Source of the DNA: Bacillota bacterium
Lineage (GTDB): Bacteria; Bacillota; Clostridia; Lachnospirales; Lachnospiraceae
Length of the DNA stretch: 64,000 bases
Assembly (NCBI GenBank): GCA_023423335.1
Contig: JAFAFU010000074.1
Coordinates: 1-64,000 of the forward strand
Reading direction: 5' to 3'
In this document: in pieces, positions 1 to 7,989 of the stretch
How positions within the stretch are numbered: the first letter of the stretch is position 1
How the letters are laid out: each line of letters begins with the position of its first letter
The notes under the pieces: generated by a model
The model's input: only the letters and a program-made list of their open reading frames with translations
Told to the model about the DNA's origin: nothing
Database searches by the model: none
Made by a program: the position numbers and the translations under genes

Positions 1-310
1 CATCGAGAGCGGTTATATCGTTCGCGGATTAACCGTAGAAAATGAAGATTGAAATTTCAAGCCGGCTTATGAACATAATGAAAATCTGACAAATTTTAAC
101 GTTATCGTTCCTGACATTAAGGAAACATTTTCAAAGGCTGTCCGTGTGGGCTGTGCAGAGTTGCAGCCGGTGACTGAGATGCCTGATTACGGAGTGTCGA
201 ATGCTATGTTTATAGATACTTTCAACTATCAATGGATGCTGCATCAAGTGCACAAGGAAGTGAGCTTTGAAGAGCGTATACAGCTTTGGGAGGAAAAAAG
301 AGATAAATAG
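1..310 (+). pseudogene. VOC (glyoxalase/PhnB-like) family fragment with in-frame stop
   Basis: One reading frame runs from the window edge to the TAG at 308-310 but is broken by a TGA at 50-52. After that stop the frame continues without a break for about 85 codons and reads like the C-terminal half of a VOC-superfamily protein, with the segments ENLTNFNVIVPDI and MFIDTFNYQWMLHQV resembling the last beta-alpha-beta-beta-beta unit and its metal-site region. No good start with a ribosome site lies after the TGA, so the gene is more likely inactivated than split into two. The 5' part lies outside the window. Family assignment rests on the C-terminal half only. Confidence 0.45.
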
Positions 311-334
311 CATGTAATATAACCAAAATCAGTA

Positions 335-414
335 ACCCCCCTGGGGGGATCTATTGACAAATCAGGCTTACGGTGATAAGATACCAGTATCCCCCTGTGG
401 GGGATACTGGTATC
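335..414 (+). promoter_or_regulatory. CsoR-type double operator and promoter of csoR-ATPase operon
   Basis: A promoter with TTGACA at 354-359 and TAAGAT at 377-382, spacing 17, drives the operon starting at 456. A perfect 16-bp inverted repeat with a 3-nt centre (380-414, core TATCCCCC-TGT-GGGGGATA) overlaps the -10 and the start point. A second GC tract, ACCCCCCTGGGGGGAT (335-350), sits just upstream of the -35. G/C tracts with AT-rich dyads are the known DNA signature of CsoR/RcnR/FrmR repressors, so self-repression by the CsoR at 456 is expected. Confidence 0.75.
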
Positions 415-455
415 TTGTTTTATTATATGCTTAACTATAGAAAGGAAGTAACTCA

Positions 456-746
456 ATGGAAGCCAGCACACATGAGCACCACCATGGCCATAGTCAAACC
501 AAGGCAGTTCTCAACCGTATTTCCCGCGTGACGGGACATATGCAATCTGTAAAAAAGATGGTGGAGGAAGGCAGGGATTGCAGTGAAATACTGATTCAGC
601 TTTCCGCCATACGTTCTGCCGTCAATAATATCGGGCGTATCATTTTGCAGGATCATATTGATCACTGCGTTGTAGAAGCAGCCCAAAACGGCGACAGGAA
701 GGTCCTTGACGATCTCAATAATGCAATTGAGAAGTTCTTAAAGTAA
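456..746 (+). CDS. csoR: CsoR/RcnR-family metal-sensing repressor
   Basis: A 96-residue all-helical repressor of the CsoR/RcnR/FrmR family. Cys42, His67 and Cys71 reproduce the spacing (25 and 4) of the Cu(I) ligands Cys-His-Cys in CsoR. The His-rich N-terminus (HEHHHGH) could add a metal site, as in Ni/Co sensors of the family, so copper is likely but not certain. The start is set by AAAGGAAG upstream of the ATG. It heads an operon with the P-type ATPase 18 nt downstream, and the GC-tract palindrome over its own promoter suggests self-repression relieved by metal. Confidence 0.88.
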   Translation: MEASTHEHHHGHSQTKAVLNRISRVTGHMQSVKKMVEEGRDCSEILIQLSAIRSAVNNIGRIILQDHIDHCVVEAAQNGDRKVLDDLNNAIEKFLK

Positions 747-764
747 CTGTTGAAGGGGGATATC

Positions 765-2636
765 ATGATTAAAAAAATAAACCGCCTGCTCAGCGGGATT
801 CCAATGACCATCGCCGCTGCTGTCTTTCTGGCCGCAAGCCTTATCCTGCTCCTGACCGATACGAGATTTCCTGTCGATCCCGCATGGATTACGGTGATAA
901 TCTGCGGCTTTCCCCTTTTGTATCTTGCCATTACCCGCCTTATCTTCCGGAGGTGGGTTTCCTCCGCTCTGCTGATTTCCATTGCAATGATTGCCTCTAT
1001 TGCAATCGGAGAATTATTTGCTGCCGGAGAAGTTGCTTTTATTATGGCAATCGGTGCCATATTAGAGGACAGAACGGTTGAACGCGCAAAGAAAGGATTA
1101 AAGCAGCTCATCAGCCTTACTCCCGTACAAGGAAGAAGAATTGTCTCTGACGGTTTGGAAAGCCGGGAGGAAATGGTTCCGGTGGAACAGATTCGGGAAG
1201 GCAATATTCTGCGTATTCTGCCCGGAGAGGCCATCCCGGCGGATGGCGAGATAATATCCGGCAATACTTCCGTAGATCAATCCATCATGACCGGAGAATC
1301 CCTTCCTGTAGATAAAGGCGCGGGTGATGGAGTATTCTGCGGAACCATCAATTGTTTTGGTGCGATTGATATTATCGCTACCAAGGTCGGTGAGGATTCC
1401 TCCCTGCAAAAATTGATTCGGATGGTCCGGGATGCTGAAGGCAGGAAAGCGCCCATGCAGCGTATTGCGGATCAATGGGCAACCTGGCTTGTGCCGGTTG
1501 CTTTAGCCGTAGCAATCATCACGTTTATCGCTACCAGGGACATAACCCGGGCAGTTACAATTTTGGTTGTTTTCTGTCCGTGCGCACTGGCATTGGCTAC
1601 ACCTACCTCTATTATGGCGGCCATCGGTCAGGCGGCAAAGCACGGTGTCATCATTAAATCAGGGGAAGCGCTGGAAAACATGGGAAAGGTTGATTGTATC
1701 GCCTTTGATAAAACCGGAACCCTGACCAACGGAAATCTTATGGTTGCGGATATTTACCCTTTGGCTGAGGAGATCGATAAGGAGCAGCTTTTAGGCTTGG
1801 CCGCTTCTGCGGAAACCTATTCGGAGCACCCGGCGGCAAAGGCAATTCTTGCTCATACAAAAGAACTGCAAATTGTAATAGAGCCTGCAATTGATTTTCA
1901 GATGTTACCGGGCAAAGGAATCACGGCAGCAATCAACGGGCAGACGCTGCTGTGCGGAACCTTGACCTTTATGAAGGAAAAGCAGATACCTATCGATGAA
2001 TCGGCGGTAATTACACTGGACCGGTTTCGTGCGCAGGGAAAGGCAATCATCCTTGTCGCAAAAGGAAGGGCTTTGATTGGGGTTATTACCTTTTCGGATA
2101 CGTTACGGGATACTGCTCACAATATGGTTAGGGAACTTCACCGTATGAATACTCAAGTCGTATTGCTTACCGGAGACCACGCACAGACTGCGAAGTATTT
2201 TGCTGAGAAGGCCGGCATTCATTCTGTTAAAGCGGAGCTGCTCCCCGAGGATAAGGTCAGCAGCATTGCGGAACTTAAAAAGCAGGGGTACAAGGTTTGC
2301 ATGATTGGAGACGGCGTCAATGACGCTCCTGCGCTTAAAACTGCCGATGTAGGCGTGGCAATGGGCGGTATTGGAAGCGACATTGCGGTGGAAGCCGCAG
2401 ACATTGCATTGGTCGGGGATGACATTGCCAAGATCCCTTATCTGAAAAAGCTTTCCGCCTCAACCCTTCGCACAATTAAATTTAATATTGTACTGTCCAT
2501 GACAATTAACTTTATTGCCATCCTGCTGTCTGCGGCAGGGGTACTGAATCCGATTACCGGTGCATTGGTTCACAATGCCGGTTCTGTGCTGGTGGTGCTG
2601 AATGCGGCGCTGTTATATGACAGAAAAATCAAATAG
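765..2636 (+). CDS. CPx-type (P1B) heavy-metal P-type ATPase
   Basis: A 623-residue P1B-ATPase that should pump soft metal ions out of the cytoplasm. It shows the actuator motif TGES, the membrane metal site CPCALALATP, the phosphorylation motif DKTGTLT, the class-specific SEHP and the hinge GDGVNDAP. No N-terminal CxxC metal-binding domain is present; the protein begins directly with transmembrane segments. The C-terminal membrane region has Asn residues (NFIAI, HNAGS) rather than the standard CopA YN/MxxS pattern, so the ion (Cu, Ni, Co or Zn) cannot be fixed. ATG 765 is chosen because AAGGGGG lies 5 nt upstream; an in-frame TTG at 750 lacks this. It is a paralogue of the ATPase at 7990. 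Confidence 0.88.
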   Translation: MIKKINRLLSGIPMTIAAAVFLAASLILLLTDTRFPVDPAWITVIICGFPLLYLAITRLIFRRWVSSALLISIAMIASIAIGELFAAGEVAFIMAIGAILEDRTVERAKKGLKQLISLTPVQGRRIVSDGLESREEMVPVEQIREGNILRILPGEAIPADGEIISGNTSVDQSIMTGESLPVDKGAGDGVFCGTINCFGAIDIIATKVGEDSSLQKLIRMVRDAEGRKAPMQRIADQWATWLVPVALAVAIITFIATRDITRAVTILVVFCPCALALATPTSIMAAIGQAAKHGVIIKSGEALENMGKVDCIAFDKTGTLTNGNLMVADIYPLAEEIDKEQLLGLAASAETYSEHPAAKAILAHTKELQIVIEPAIDFQMLPGKGITAAINGQTLLCGTLTFMKEKQIPIDESAVITLDRFRAQGKAIILVAKGRALIGVITFSDTLRDTAHNMVRELHRMNTQVVLLTGDHAQTAKYFAEKAGIHSVKAELLPEDKVSSIAELKKQGYKVCMIGDGVNDAPALKTADVGVAMGGIGSDIAVEAADIALVGDDIAKIPYLKKLSASTLRTIKFNIVLSMTINFIAILLSAAGVLNPITGALVHNAGSVLVVLNAALLYDRKIK

Positions 2637-2844
2637 CATTTACAGGGCAGGCATCACTCATTATAAAATACATAGCTCAGATCAGCCTGCATAAAGGCAG
2701 TATTATTTTATGTTAGTATTTTATTTCCTTCTCTCTTGCTCTTTGTAGGAAAATGTAATAAAATAACAAGCGTGCAAGGTCTTGGGCCATACTGGATGAT
2801 GCTGAAAAATTCAGTGGCAAAAATGATGTAATGGAGATGTGAGT

Positions 2845-3513
2845 ATGCGTATACTGCTTGTTGAAGATGATTTATCTCTTCAAAATGGGATTTCATTCAA
2901 ACTCAATAAAGAGGGAAATGACGTTTTATGTACCGACAGCATTGAAGGCGCACTTTCTTTATTAAAAAAGAACAACTTTCATATGGCGATTTTAGACATC
3001 AGCCTTCCCGATGGAAGCGGGCTTGATATATGCCGTCATATACGCCATACCGCGCCTGCGACGCATATAATGTTTCTTACGGCAAAGGACACAGAAATAG
3101 ACATTATCATGGGCTACGAGACAGGTGCGGATGATTACCTTACCAAGCCGTTCAGTATATCGGTTTTATTAAGTAAATGTAATGCCATAGCCCGCCGCAC
3201 GGAAACAGATCCGAGTATAGGCACAATATCGTTAGACACATCAAGGCAGTCAGCATATGTTCGTGGGACAGTCGTTTCATTAACGCGGAATGAACTGCGA
3301 TTGCTGAATCTTTTGTTACGGAACTCTGGGCAGATATTAACGAGGGAACGACTTTTACAGGAGCTTTGGGATGTCAATGGCGACTTTGTGGATGAGAACA
3401 CATTAGCGGTTAATATACGCCGCTTGCGTGAAAAGGTAGAACGTGATCCCTCATGCCCGTCTTTAATAGAAACGGTACGCGGTGTTGGTTATCGTTTAAA
3501 TGGTGATGTATGA
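2845..3513 (+). CDS. OmpR/PhoB-family response regulator
   Basis: A 222-residue regulator with an N-terminal receiver (acidic pair EDD, phospho-acceptor Asp in AILDISLPDG, conserved Lys in YLTKPF) and a C-terminal winged helix ending in ETVRGVGYRL. It overlaps the histidine kinase gene that follows by ATGA, and the two precede a LolD/FtsX-type ABC pair. That order is typical of BceRS-BceAB-like peptide-sensing and detoxification modules in Firmicutes. ATG 2845 is preferred over the GTG at 2839 because GGAG lies 8 nt before it. Confidence 0.88.
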   Translation: MRILLVEDDLSLQNGISFKLNKEGNDVLCTDSIEGALSLLKKNNFHMAILDISLPDGSGLDICRHIRHTAPATHIMFLTAKDTEIDIIMGYETGADDYLTKPFSISVLLSKCNAIARRTETDPSIGTISLDTSRQSAYVRGTVVSLTRNELRLLNLLLRNSGQILTRERLLQELWDVNGDFVDENTLAVNIRRLREKVERDPSCPSLIETVRGVGYRLNGDV

Positions 3514-4340
3514 TGTTTTTGAAGGATAAAGAAGTTAAGCTGGTTGCAAAATTAGATAAGCTGCTCAATGGGGAGCATATTGAAATACCGGCCGGAATAC
3601 TGGAGGAAAAAATTTGGCAAGTGCTGCGGGCTTTAGAAGCAGCCGAACAAAAAGGCAATGCCGAACGCGAAAGCGTCCTACGTTTGATGAGTGATATTTC
3701 CCATCAGATTAAGACGCCGCTTTCATCGCTGACACTACATTTGGACTTGGCGAGCGACACGTCACATACTGCAGAAGAACAGGCAGCATTTCTTGGCGAG
3801 TGTAAAAGACAAGCGGAAAAAATAGGCTGGCTGACCGATGCGTTGTTCAAAATCTCCCGTTTAGAAAACGGGCTGATTACTGTTAAAAAAATCCCGTCTG
3901 ATCTTGTGAAAACTGTATGTGCTGCGGTGTCCTCTGTTACGGCACAAGCTAAAACCAAGGGCTTAACCATTACAAATCATTTGCCTGATACGCTGGAACT
4001 GGCACATGACCCTGTTTGGACAAAGGAAGCTTTATGCAATATCCTGGATAACGCCATCAAGTACACATTCACCGGCGGTATCGCTGTGGCTTTAGAAAAA
4101 GGTCCAATTTATACCCGCGTTGATATTACCGACACGGGGATCGGACTTAATCCATTGGAATATACAAAGATTTTCCAACGGTTCTACCGTGTTCGCTGTA
4201 ATGAGTCCCAGCGGGTAGAGGGGACAGGCTTAGGGCTAACGATTGCGCGTGAAATTATGCGCCAGCAGGGCGGCAATATCACCGTGGCATCCGAGAGCGG
4301 GAAAGGAAGCGTTTTTTCAGTATTCTTACAAAATTGTTAG
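3510..4340 (+). CDS. Sensor histidine kinase lacking membrane segments
   Basis: A 276-residue kinase with a HisKA H-box (SDISHQIKTPLSSL, around residue 70), N-box (NILDNAIKYT), G1 (DTGIGL), F-box (FQRFYR) and G2 (GTGLGLTIA), so catalytically complete. The N-terminus is charged and shows no transmembrane helix and no sensor domain, which is unusual for a partner of an ABC module. It may sense through the neighbouring FtsX-type permease or an intracellular signal. The start overlaps the stop of the response regulator gene, indicating translational coupling. Confidence 0.85.
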   Translation: MMFLKDKEVKLVAKLDKLLNGEHIEIPAGILEEKIWQVLRALEAAEQKGNAERESVLRLMSDISHQIKTPLSSLTLHLDLASDTSHTAEEQAAFLGECKRQAEKIGWLTDALFKISRLENGLITVKKIPSDLVKTVCAAVSSVTAQAKTKGLTITNHLPDTLELAHDPVWTKEALCNILDNAIKYTFTGGIAVALEKGPIYTRVDITDTGIGLNPLEYTKIFQRFYRVRCNESQRVEGTGLGLTIAREIMRQQGGNITVASESGKGSVFSVFLQNC

Positions 4341-4403
4341 GTTGGTGTCAGAATGCCGTAAGATTCATTTGTTATGATGGCTGATGAAAGGCAGGGATAA
4401 ATT

Positions 4404-5069
4404 ATGGTTGTGAAGACAGAAAATCTATCAAAAACATATCAAATAGGTGAAATGCAAGTCCACGCCCTGAAAGGAGCCGGCATCGCAATCAAACGCGGTG
4501 AAGCGGTTGCTATTGTCGGCTCCTCAGGTTCAGGTAAAAGTACGTTGTTACATCTGATTGGAGGTATTGACCGTCCCACTGATGGCAAGGTATTTATTGA
4601 AGATGAAGATATCTACTCACACGGCGATGAAACCCTGGCTTTGCTTCGCCGCCGCCGTATCGGTTTCGTTTTTCAGATGTACAACCTCATGCCGCAGTTA
4701 AATGTCTACGAAAACATCGTGCTGCCCCTTGGACTGGACGGGCGTATTGTGAACAGATCGCGCGTTGAGGCATTGCTGGAAAGTCTGGGGCTTGCGGACA
4801 GGCAGAAAAGTCTGCCCAGTCAATTGTCGGGCGGCCAGCAACAGCGCGTCGCCATCGCCCGTGCCTTGGTGACGCAGCCCGCGATACTGCTGGCCGACGA
4901 ACCCACAGGCAATCTCGATTCCCGGACCGGTGCGGAGGTATTGAATCTGCTCCGCTCGTCGGCACAAAAGCTGGGGCAGACCATGGCAATTATCACCCAC
5001 GACGAGAAGGTGGCCCAATTCTGCGACCGGGTACTGCGTATCGAGGACGGCGTGGTACGGGAGGGCTGA
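4404..5069 (+). CDS. LolD/MacB-type ABC transporter ATPase
   Basis: A 221-residue ATPase with Walker A GSSGSGKST, Q-loop FVFQMYN, signature LSGGQQQR, Walker B ILLADEPTGNLD and the H-loop ITHDE. The TGNLD element is typical of the MacB/LolD/FtsE/BceA group that works with FtsX-type permeases, and such a permease begins 2 nt downstream. The role is probably mechanotransmission or antimicrobial-peptide resistance rather than import. Base composition changes inside the gene: the stretch from about 4690 to 5065 is clearly GC-richer than the first third. Confidence 0.88.
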   Translation: MVVKTENLSKTYQIGEMQVHALKGAGIAIKRGEAVAIVGSSGSGKSTLLHLIGGIDRPTDGKVFIEDEDIYSHGDETLALLRRRRIGFVFQMYNLMPQLNVYENIVLPLGLDGRIVNRSRVEALLESLGLADRQKSLPSQLSGGQQQRVAIARALVTQPAILLADEPTGNLDSRTGAEVLNLLRSSAQKLGQTMAIITHDEKVAQFCDRVLRIEDGVVREG

Positions 5070-5071
5070 CT

Positions 5072-7498
5072 ATGAAAATTTCGGTTTTCGCGTGGAAAAG
5101 CATCCGACAGAGTAAGCATATTATTTTAATGATCGGGCTGGCATCTGTCTTGATTTGCGCTGTTATTAATTTGGGTTTCAGTGTGCAGCAGTCCATTATT
5201 GACAATTTACTTGAAACGACCGGCGACTGTCATGTAAAGTACAATTTTGTTACAGAAGAACAAACCGCGCTGCTGTCCTCACGGAAAGAAGTGGCATTGG
5301 CTGATTTTCATTTGCTTATGAACGGCTGGGGCAATCCCATAAACGGAAAGGATGGAATTATACTTTCCTATTCGTCGGCGTTGGGGCAGGTTGCAGGCTT
5401 CAAGCTGACCTCCGGCCGCCCGCCCGAAAAGGAAAATGAGGCGGTTATACCGCCCCATGTCGCGAAATATTTGGGCATTGAGGCAAAGGTCGGCTCGGAG
5501 TTTGACCTGATATACCGAGAACAACAGCCGGATGGAAGTATTACTGAGGAAACCATGCTGCATCTTGTCGTTTCCGGCATATTACATGAGCAACGGATGT
5601 ATGCGGCAATGGATATATATGATATATTCGTGTCACGTCCTCTCGCGGAAAAGTTCGATTACGGGACGGAGCTGTATTTGCGCTTCAAGGGAGGGTATGG
5701 GCCGGAAAGCACAGCCTTTCGATTGGCGGAACTCGCGGGCATACATGAGAAGGATATCTTCCTTAATGAACAGTATTTATCGGCAAATTTTCATGATTTC
5801 TCAGCTATATTTTTCGTCGCGGCGGTTTTGTTAATTCTATGTGCGGCGGGCGCGTTGGTCATTTATAATGCCTACAACCTCTCAATTGAGAAGAAAATCC
5901 ATCAATACGGCTTGCTGATTCTGATCGGCGCATCGAAAAAGCAGATAAAAAACTGCGTGCGTACGGAAGCTCTGTATTGTACCCTGCTTGGCTTACCTGC
6001 CGGCCTGCTTGCGGGTACATTCACCGGATATGCCGGAACAGGGGCAGTGGACGCTATCTCAGGAATTTCCATTACTTACACTTTATCGCCCGCCGCCTAT
6101 CTGCTGTCCGCCGTCGTGACGCTGCTTATGGTGCTGGTCGGCGTCATGCGTCCCTCTAAAAAGGCTTCACAGACAGCACCGGTCGACGCAGTGCGGTTTA
6201 CTGATGCGGAGGGCAAACAAGCAAATAGACCAACTATTGAGAATATCACGCTGGATACGCTGGCGCGTATCAACTTATCAAGAAAGCGCGGCCGCACCAT
6301 CGGTACGGTGGTTTCCCTTGCCATGAGCGGGATACTGTTCGTAGGGGTCTCCACCATTGCTTTTTCCTTGCGGGACAGCACCGGTCATCTCGCGAGGAAG
6401 ATGACTGTCGGGGATATGATGATTTCCAACAACAGCTTCTCGGCCACGGAATACGAGGACGGTACAATCGTTGTCAGCGATCCCCTAAATCCAGGTCTGG
6501 TTGACACAATAGGCAGGTTAGACGGCGTTTTGGACGTAGAAACTGTAATGCTTCGCGCCCATTATCTGCCGACGGACAACGGCAGAATGGGCGGCAGTAC
6601 CGCTGTTGCGGGTGTGGAGGAACACACCATGAGGAAAATCCTATCCCATATCAAGGATGGGCGCGTGACAATGGAGGATTTTAACGATCCGCACAATGTA
6701 ATTGCCGTAATCGGGACTTATCCCAATGATTATGACTTATCGCTGGCGCTGGCTGCCTTCGCCCCAGGCAAAGAAATAACACTAAAATACCAGGATATAC
6801 TCCATCCTGACGACAACAACGAAACGATGACGTTTCACATCGTCGGTGTAGCATACGCTGACGATGTGAAATATGCGGGGGTCTGGGGATCACTTCCCAT
6901 GCTGTACACCTTGCAGGATTCCTTTAGTGCTCTCGGCTGGAACGAGAATTACCGGCGGGCTATATTAACCATAGAGGGAGAAAAGCATGACAACCTGTAT
7001 GGTGTCATTGAAGCTCTTTGTTCACAAGAAGCCGGGCTGTCATTTCAATCCCATAAAAAGCTCTCTGACGAACTCAAGCGGCAGCTTACCGGCGTAACCG
7101 TGTTAGTTCTTCTGATCGTGGCTGTTGTGGCGTTGATCGGATTCCTCAATCTGGCGAGCGCGACATATATGGGAATAGAACAACGTAAAAAGGAATTGGG
7201 CGTACTGATGGCGGTGGGATTAAGCCGCAAAAGCGTCGGCAAACTGCTCACGCGGGAAGGGATATTTGTGTCTCTGGTCTGTGCGGCAATCTCCGTTGTG
7301 CTTGGATTAGGTCTGGGATCCGGTCTGTACTGGCTGCTTATTAAAAACGGCGCGGATTATCTTCAATTTACATTTCCGTTCTGGCCGCTGGTTTCGCTCT
7401 GCGCTGTTATCGGACTTGTACCCTATACCGTCACTCTGCTGGCATCTCGCAGGCTGCGACGTTCCACAATAATTGAGCTTTTAGGACGACAAATGTAA
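5072..7498 (+). CDS. FtsX-type ABC permease with two FtsX domains
   Basis: An 808-residue permease with about eight predicted transmembrane segments: one at residues 15-38, three around 245-355, one near 410, and three in the last 150 residues. A large extracytoplasmic domain follows the first segment and another sits in the middle. This is the duplicated FtsX arrangement seen in Firmicutes permeases that partner LolD/MacB ATPases. It follows its ATPase gene by 2 nt and uses GGGAGG at the end of that gene. The substrate is unknown; the adjacent two-component pair suggests induction by the same compound. Confidence 0.85.
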   Translation: MKISVFAWKSIRQSKHIILMIGLASVLICAVINLGFSVQQSIIDNLLETTGDCHVKYNFVTEEQTALLSSRKEVALADFHLLMNGWGNPINGKDGIILSYSSALGQVAGFKLTSGRPPEKENEAVIPPHVAKYLGIEAKVGSEFDLIYREQQPDGSITEETMLHLVVSGILHEQRMYAAMDIYDIFVSRPLAEKFDYGTELYLRFKGGYGPESTAFRLAELAGIHEKDIFLNEQYLSANFHDFSAIFFVAAVLLILCAAGALVIYNAYNLSIEKKIHQYGLLILIGASKKQIKNCVRTEALYCTLLGLPAGLLAGTFTGYAGTGAVDAISGISITYTLSPAAYLLSAVVTLLMVLVGVMRPSKKASQTAPVDAVRFTDAEGKQANRPTIENITLDTLARINLSRKRGRTIGTVVSLAMSGILFVGVSTIAFSLRDSTGHLARKMTVGDMMISNNSFSATEYEDGTIVVSDPLNPGLVDTIGRLDGVLDVETVMLRAHYLPTDNGRMGGSTAVAGVEEHTMRKILSHIKDGRVTMEDFNDPHNVIAVIGTYPNDYDLSLALAAFAPGKEITLKYQDILHPDDNNETMTFHIVGVAYADDVKYAGVWGSLPMLYTLQDSFSALGWNENYRRAILTIEGEKHDNLYGVIEALCSQEAGLSFQSHKKLSDELKRQLTGVTVLVLLIVAVVALIGFLNLASATYMGIEQRKKELGVLMAVGLSRKSVGKLLTREGIFVSLVCAAISVVLGLGLGSGLYWLLIKNGADYLQFTFPFWPLVSLCAVIGLVPYTVTLLASRRLRRSTIIELLGRQM

Positions 7499-7523
7499 CA
7501 TTGATGCTATTTAGGGATAGCGT

Positions 7524-7573
7524 TTGACGCGAAAACAATGGCATGATATAATATATATACCCCTATGGGTATA
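7524..7573 (+). promoter_or_regulatory. Promoter and CsoR-type operator of second csoR
   Basis: TTGACG at 7524-7529 and TATAAT at 7547-7552 are spaced by 17 nt. The near-palindrome TATACCCCTATGGGTATA (7556-7573) lies just after the -10, over the start point, where a bound repressor would block transcription. The same 18-mer recurs at 7957-7974 before the second ATPase. Confidence 0.75.
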
Positions 7574-7588
7574 GAAAGGAGCCTGATT

Positions 7589-7864
7589 ATGCGTCAATGT
7601 ATGGATGCGGATAATCTTCACCGCAGATTGAATAAGATAATTGGACAACTCAAAGCCATTGATAAAATGATGGAGGAGGATATTCCCTGTGAGAACATAC
7701 TGATTCAGATCAATGCTGCCAAAAAGGCACTGCACAAGGTTGGGCAGGTCGTGTTGGAGGGTCATATCAATCACTGTGTCCGGGAGGGTATTGAACACGG
7801 AGATGCGGACAAAACCATTTCCGATTTTGCGAAAGCAGTCGAGCATTTCTCAAGGCTTACTTAA
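7589..7864 (+). CDS. csoR: CsoR-family metal-sensing repressor, second copy
   Basis: A 91-residue CsoR-family repressor. Cys34, His59 and Cys63 keep the CsoR ligand spacing of 25 and 4. It lacks the His-rich tail of the copy at 456. ATG 7589 is chosen because AAAGGAG lies 8 nt before it; the longer reading from 7565 would begin inside the operator. It has its own promoter and a terminator right after it (7881-7909), so it is made as a single-gene transcript. An identical operator upstream of the following ATPase suggests it controls that gene in trans. Confidence 0.88.
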   Translation: MRQCMDADNLHRRLNKIIGQLKAIDKMMEEDIPCENILIQINAAKKALHKVGQVVLEGHINHCVREGIEHGDADKTISDFAKAVEHFSRLT

Positions 7865-7880
7865 AAAGCAGCGTAAACTC

Positions 7881-7909
7881 AAAGCAGCCGTTTCAGCGGT
7901 TGCTTTTTT
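7881..7909 (+). terminator. Rho-independent terminator after second csoR
   Basis: Stem AAAGCAGCCG / CGGTTGCTTT with a 6-nt loop and one G-T pair, followed by a run of T. Confidence 0.8.
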
Positions 7910-7911
7910 AG

Positions 7912-7974
7912 TTGACAGACCATACCCCATGGGGTATAATAGAAAAATAATATACGTATACCCCTATGGGTATA
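7912..7974 (+). promoter_or_regulatory. Promoter with two CsoR-type operators before second ATPase
   Basis: TTGACA (7912-7917) and TATAAT (7935-7940) are spaced by 17 nt. The perfect palindrome ATACCCCATGGGGTAT (7922-7937) fills the spacer, and TATACCCCTATGGGTATA (7957-7974) lies downstream of the -10. The second site is identical to the operator of the csoR gene at 7589. Confidence 0.78.
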
Positions 7975-7989
7975 TAAAGGAGGAATGCT

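Noticed and set aside
662..1264. A 200-codon - strand frame inside the first P-type ATPase gene
   Set aside because: It is antisense to a clear ATPase with all motifs and has low-complexity composition.
4687..5119. Several - strand frames over the LolD-like gene
   Set aside because: They arise from the GC-rich stretch, have Arg/Pro/Ser-rich composition and are antisense to ABC motifs.
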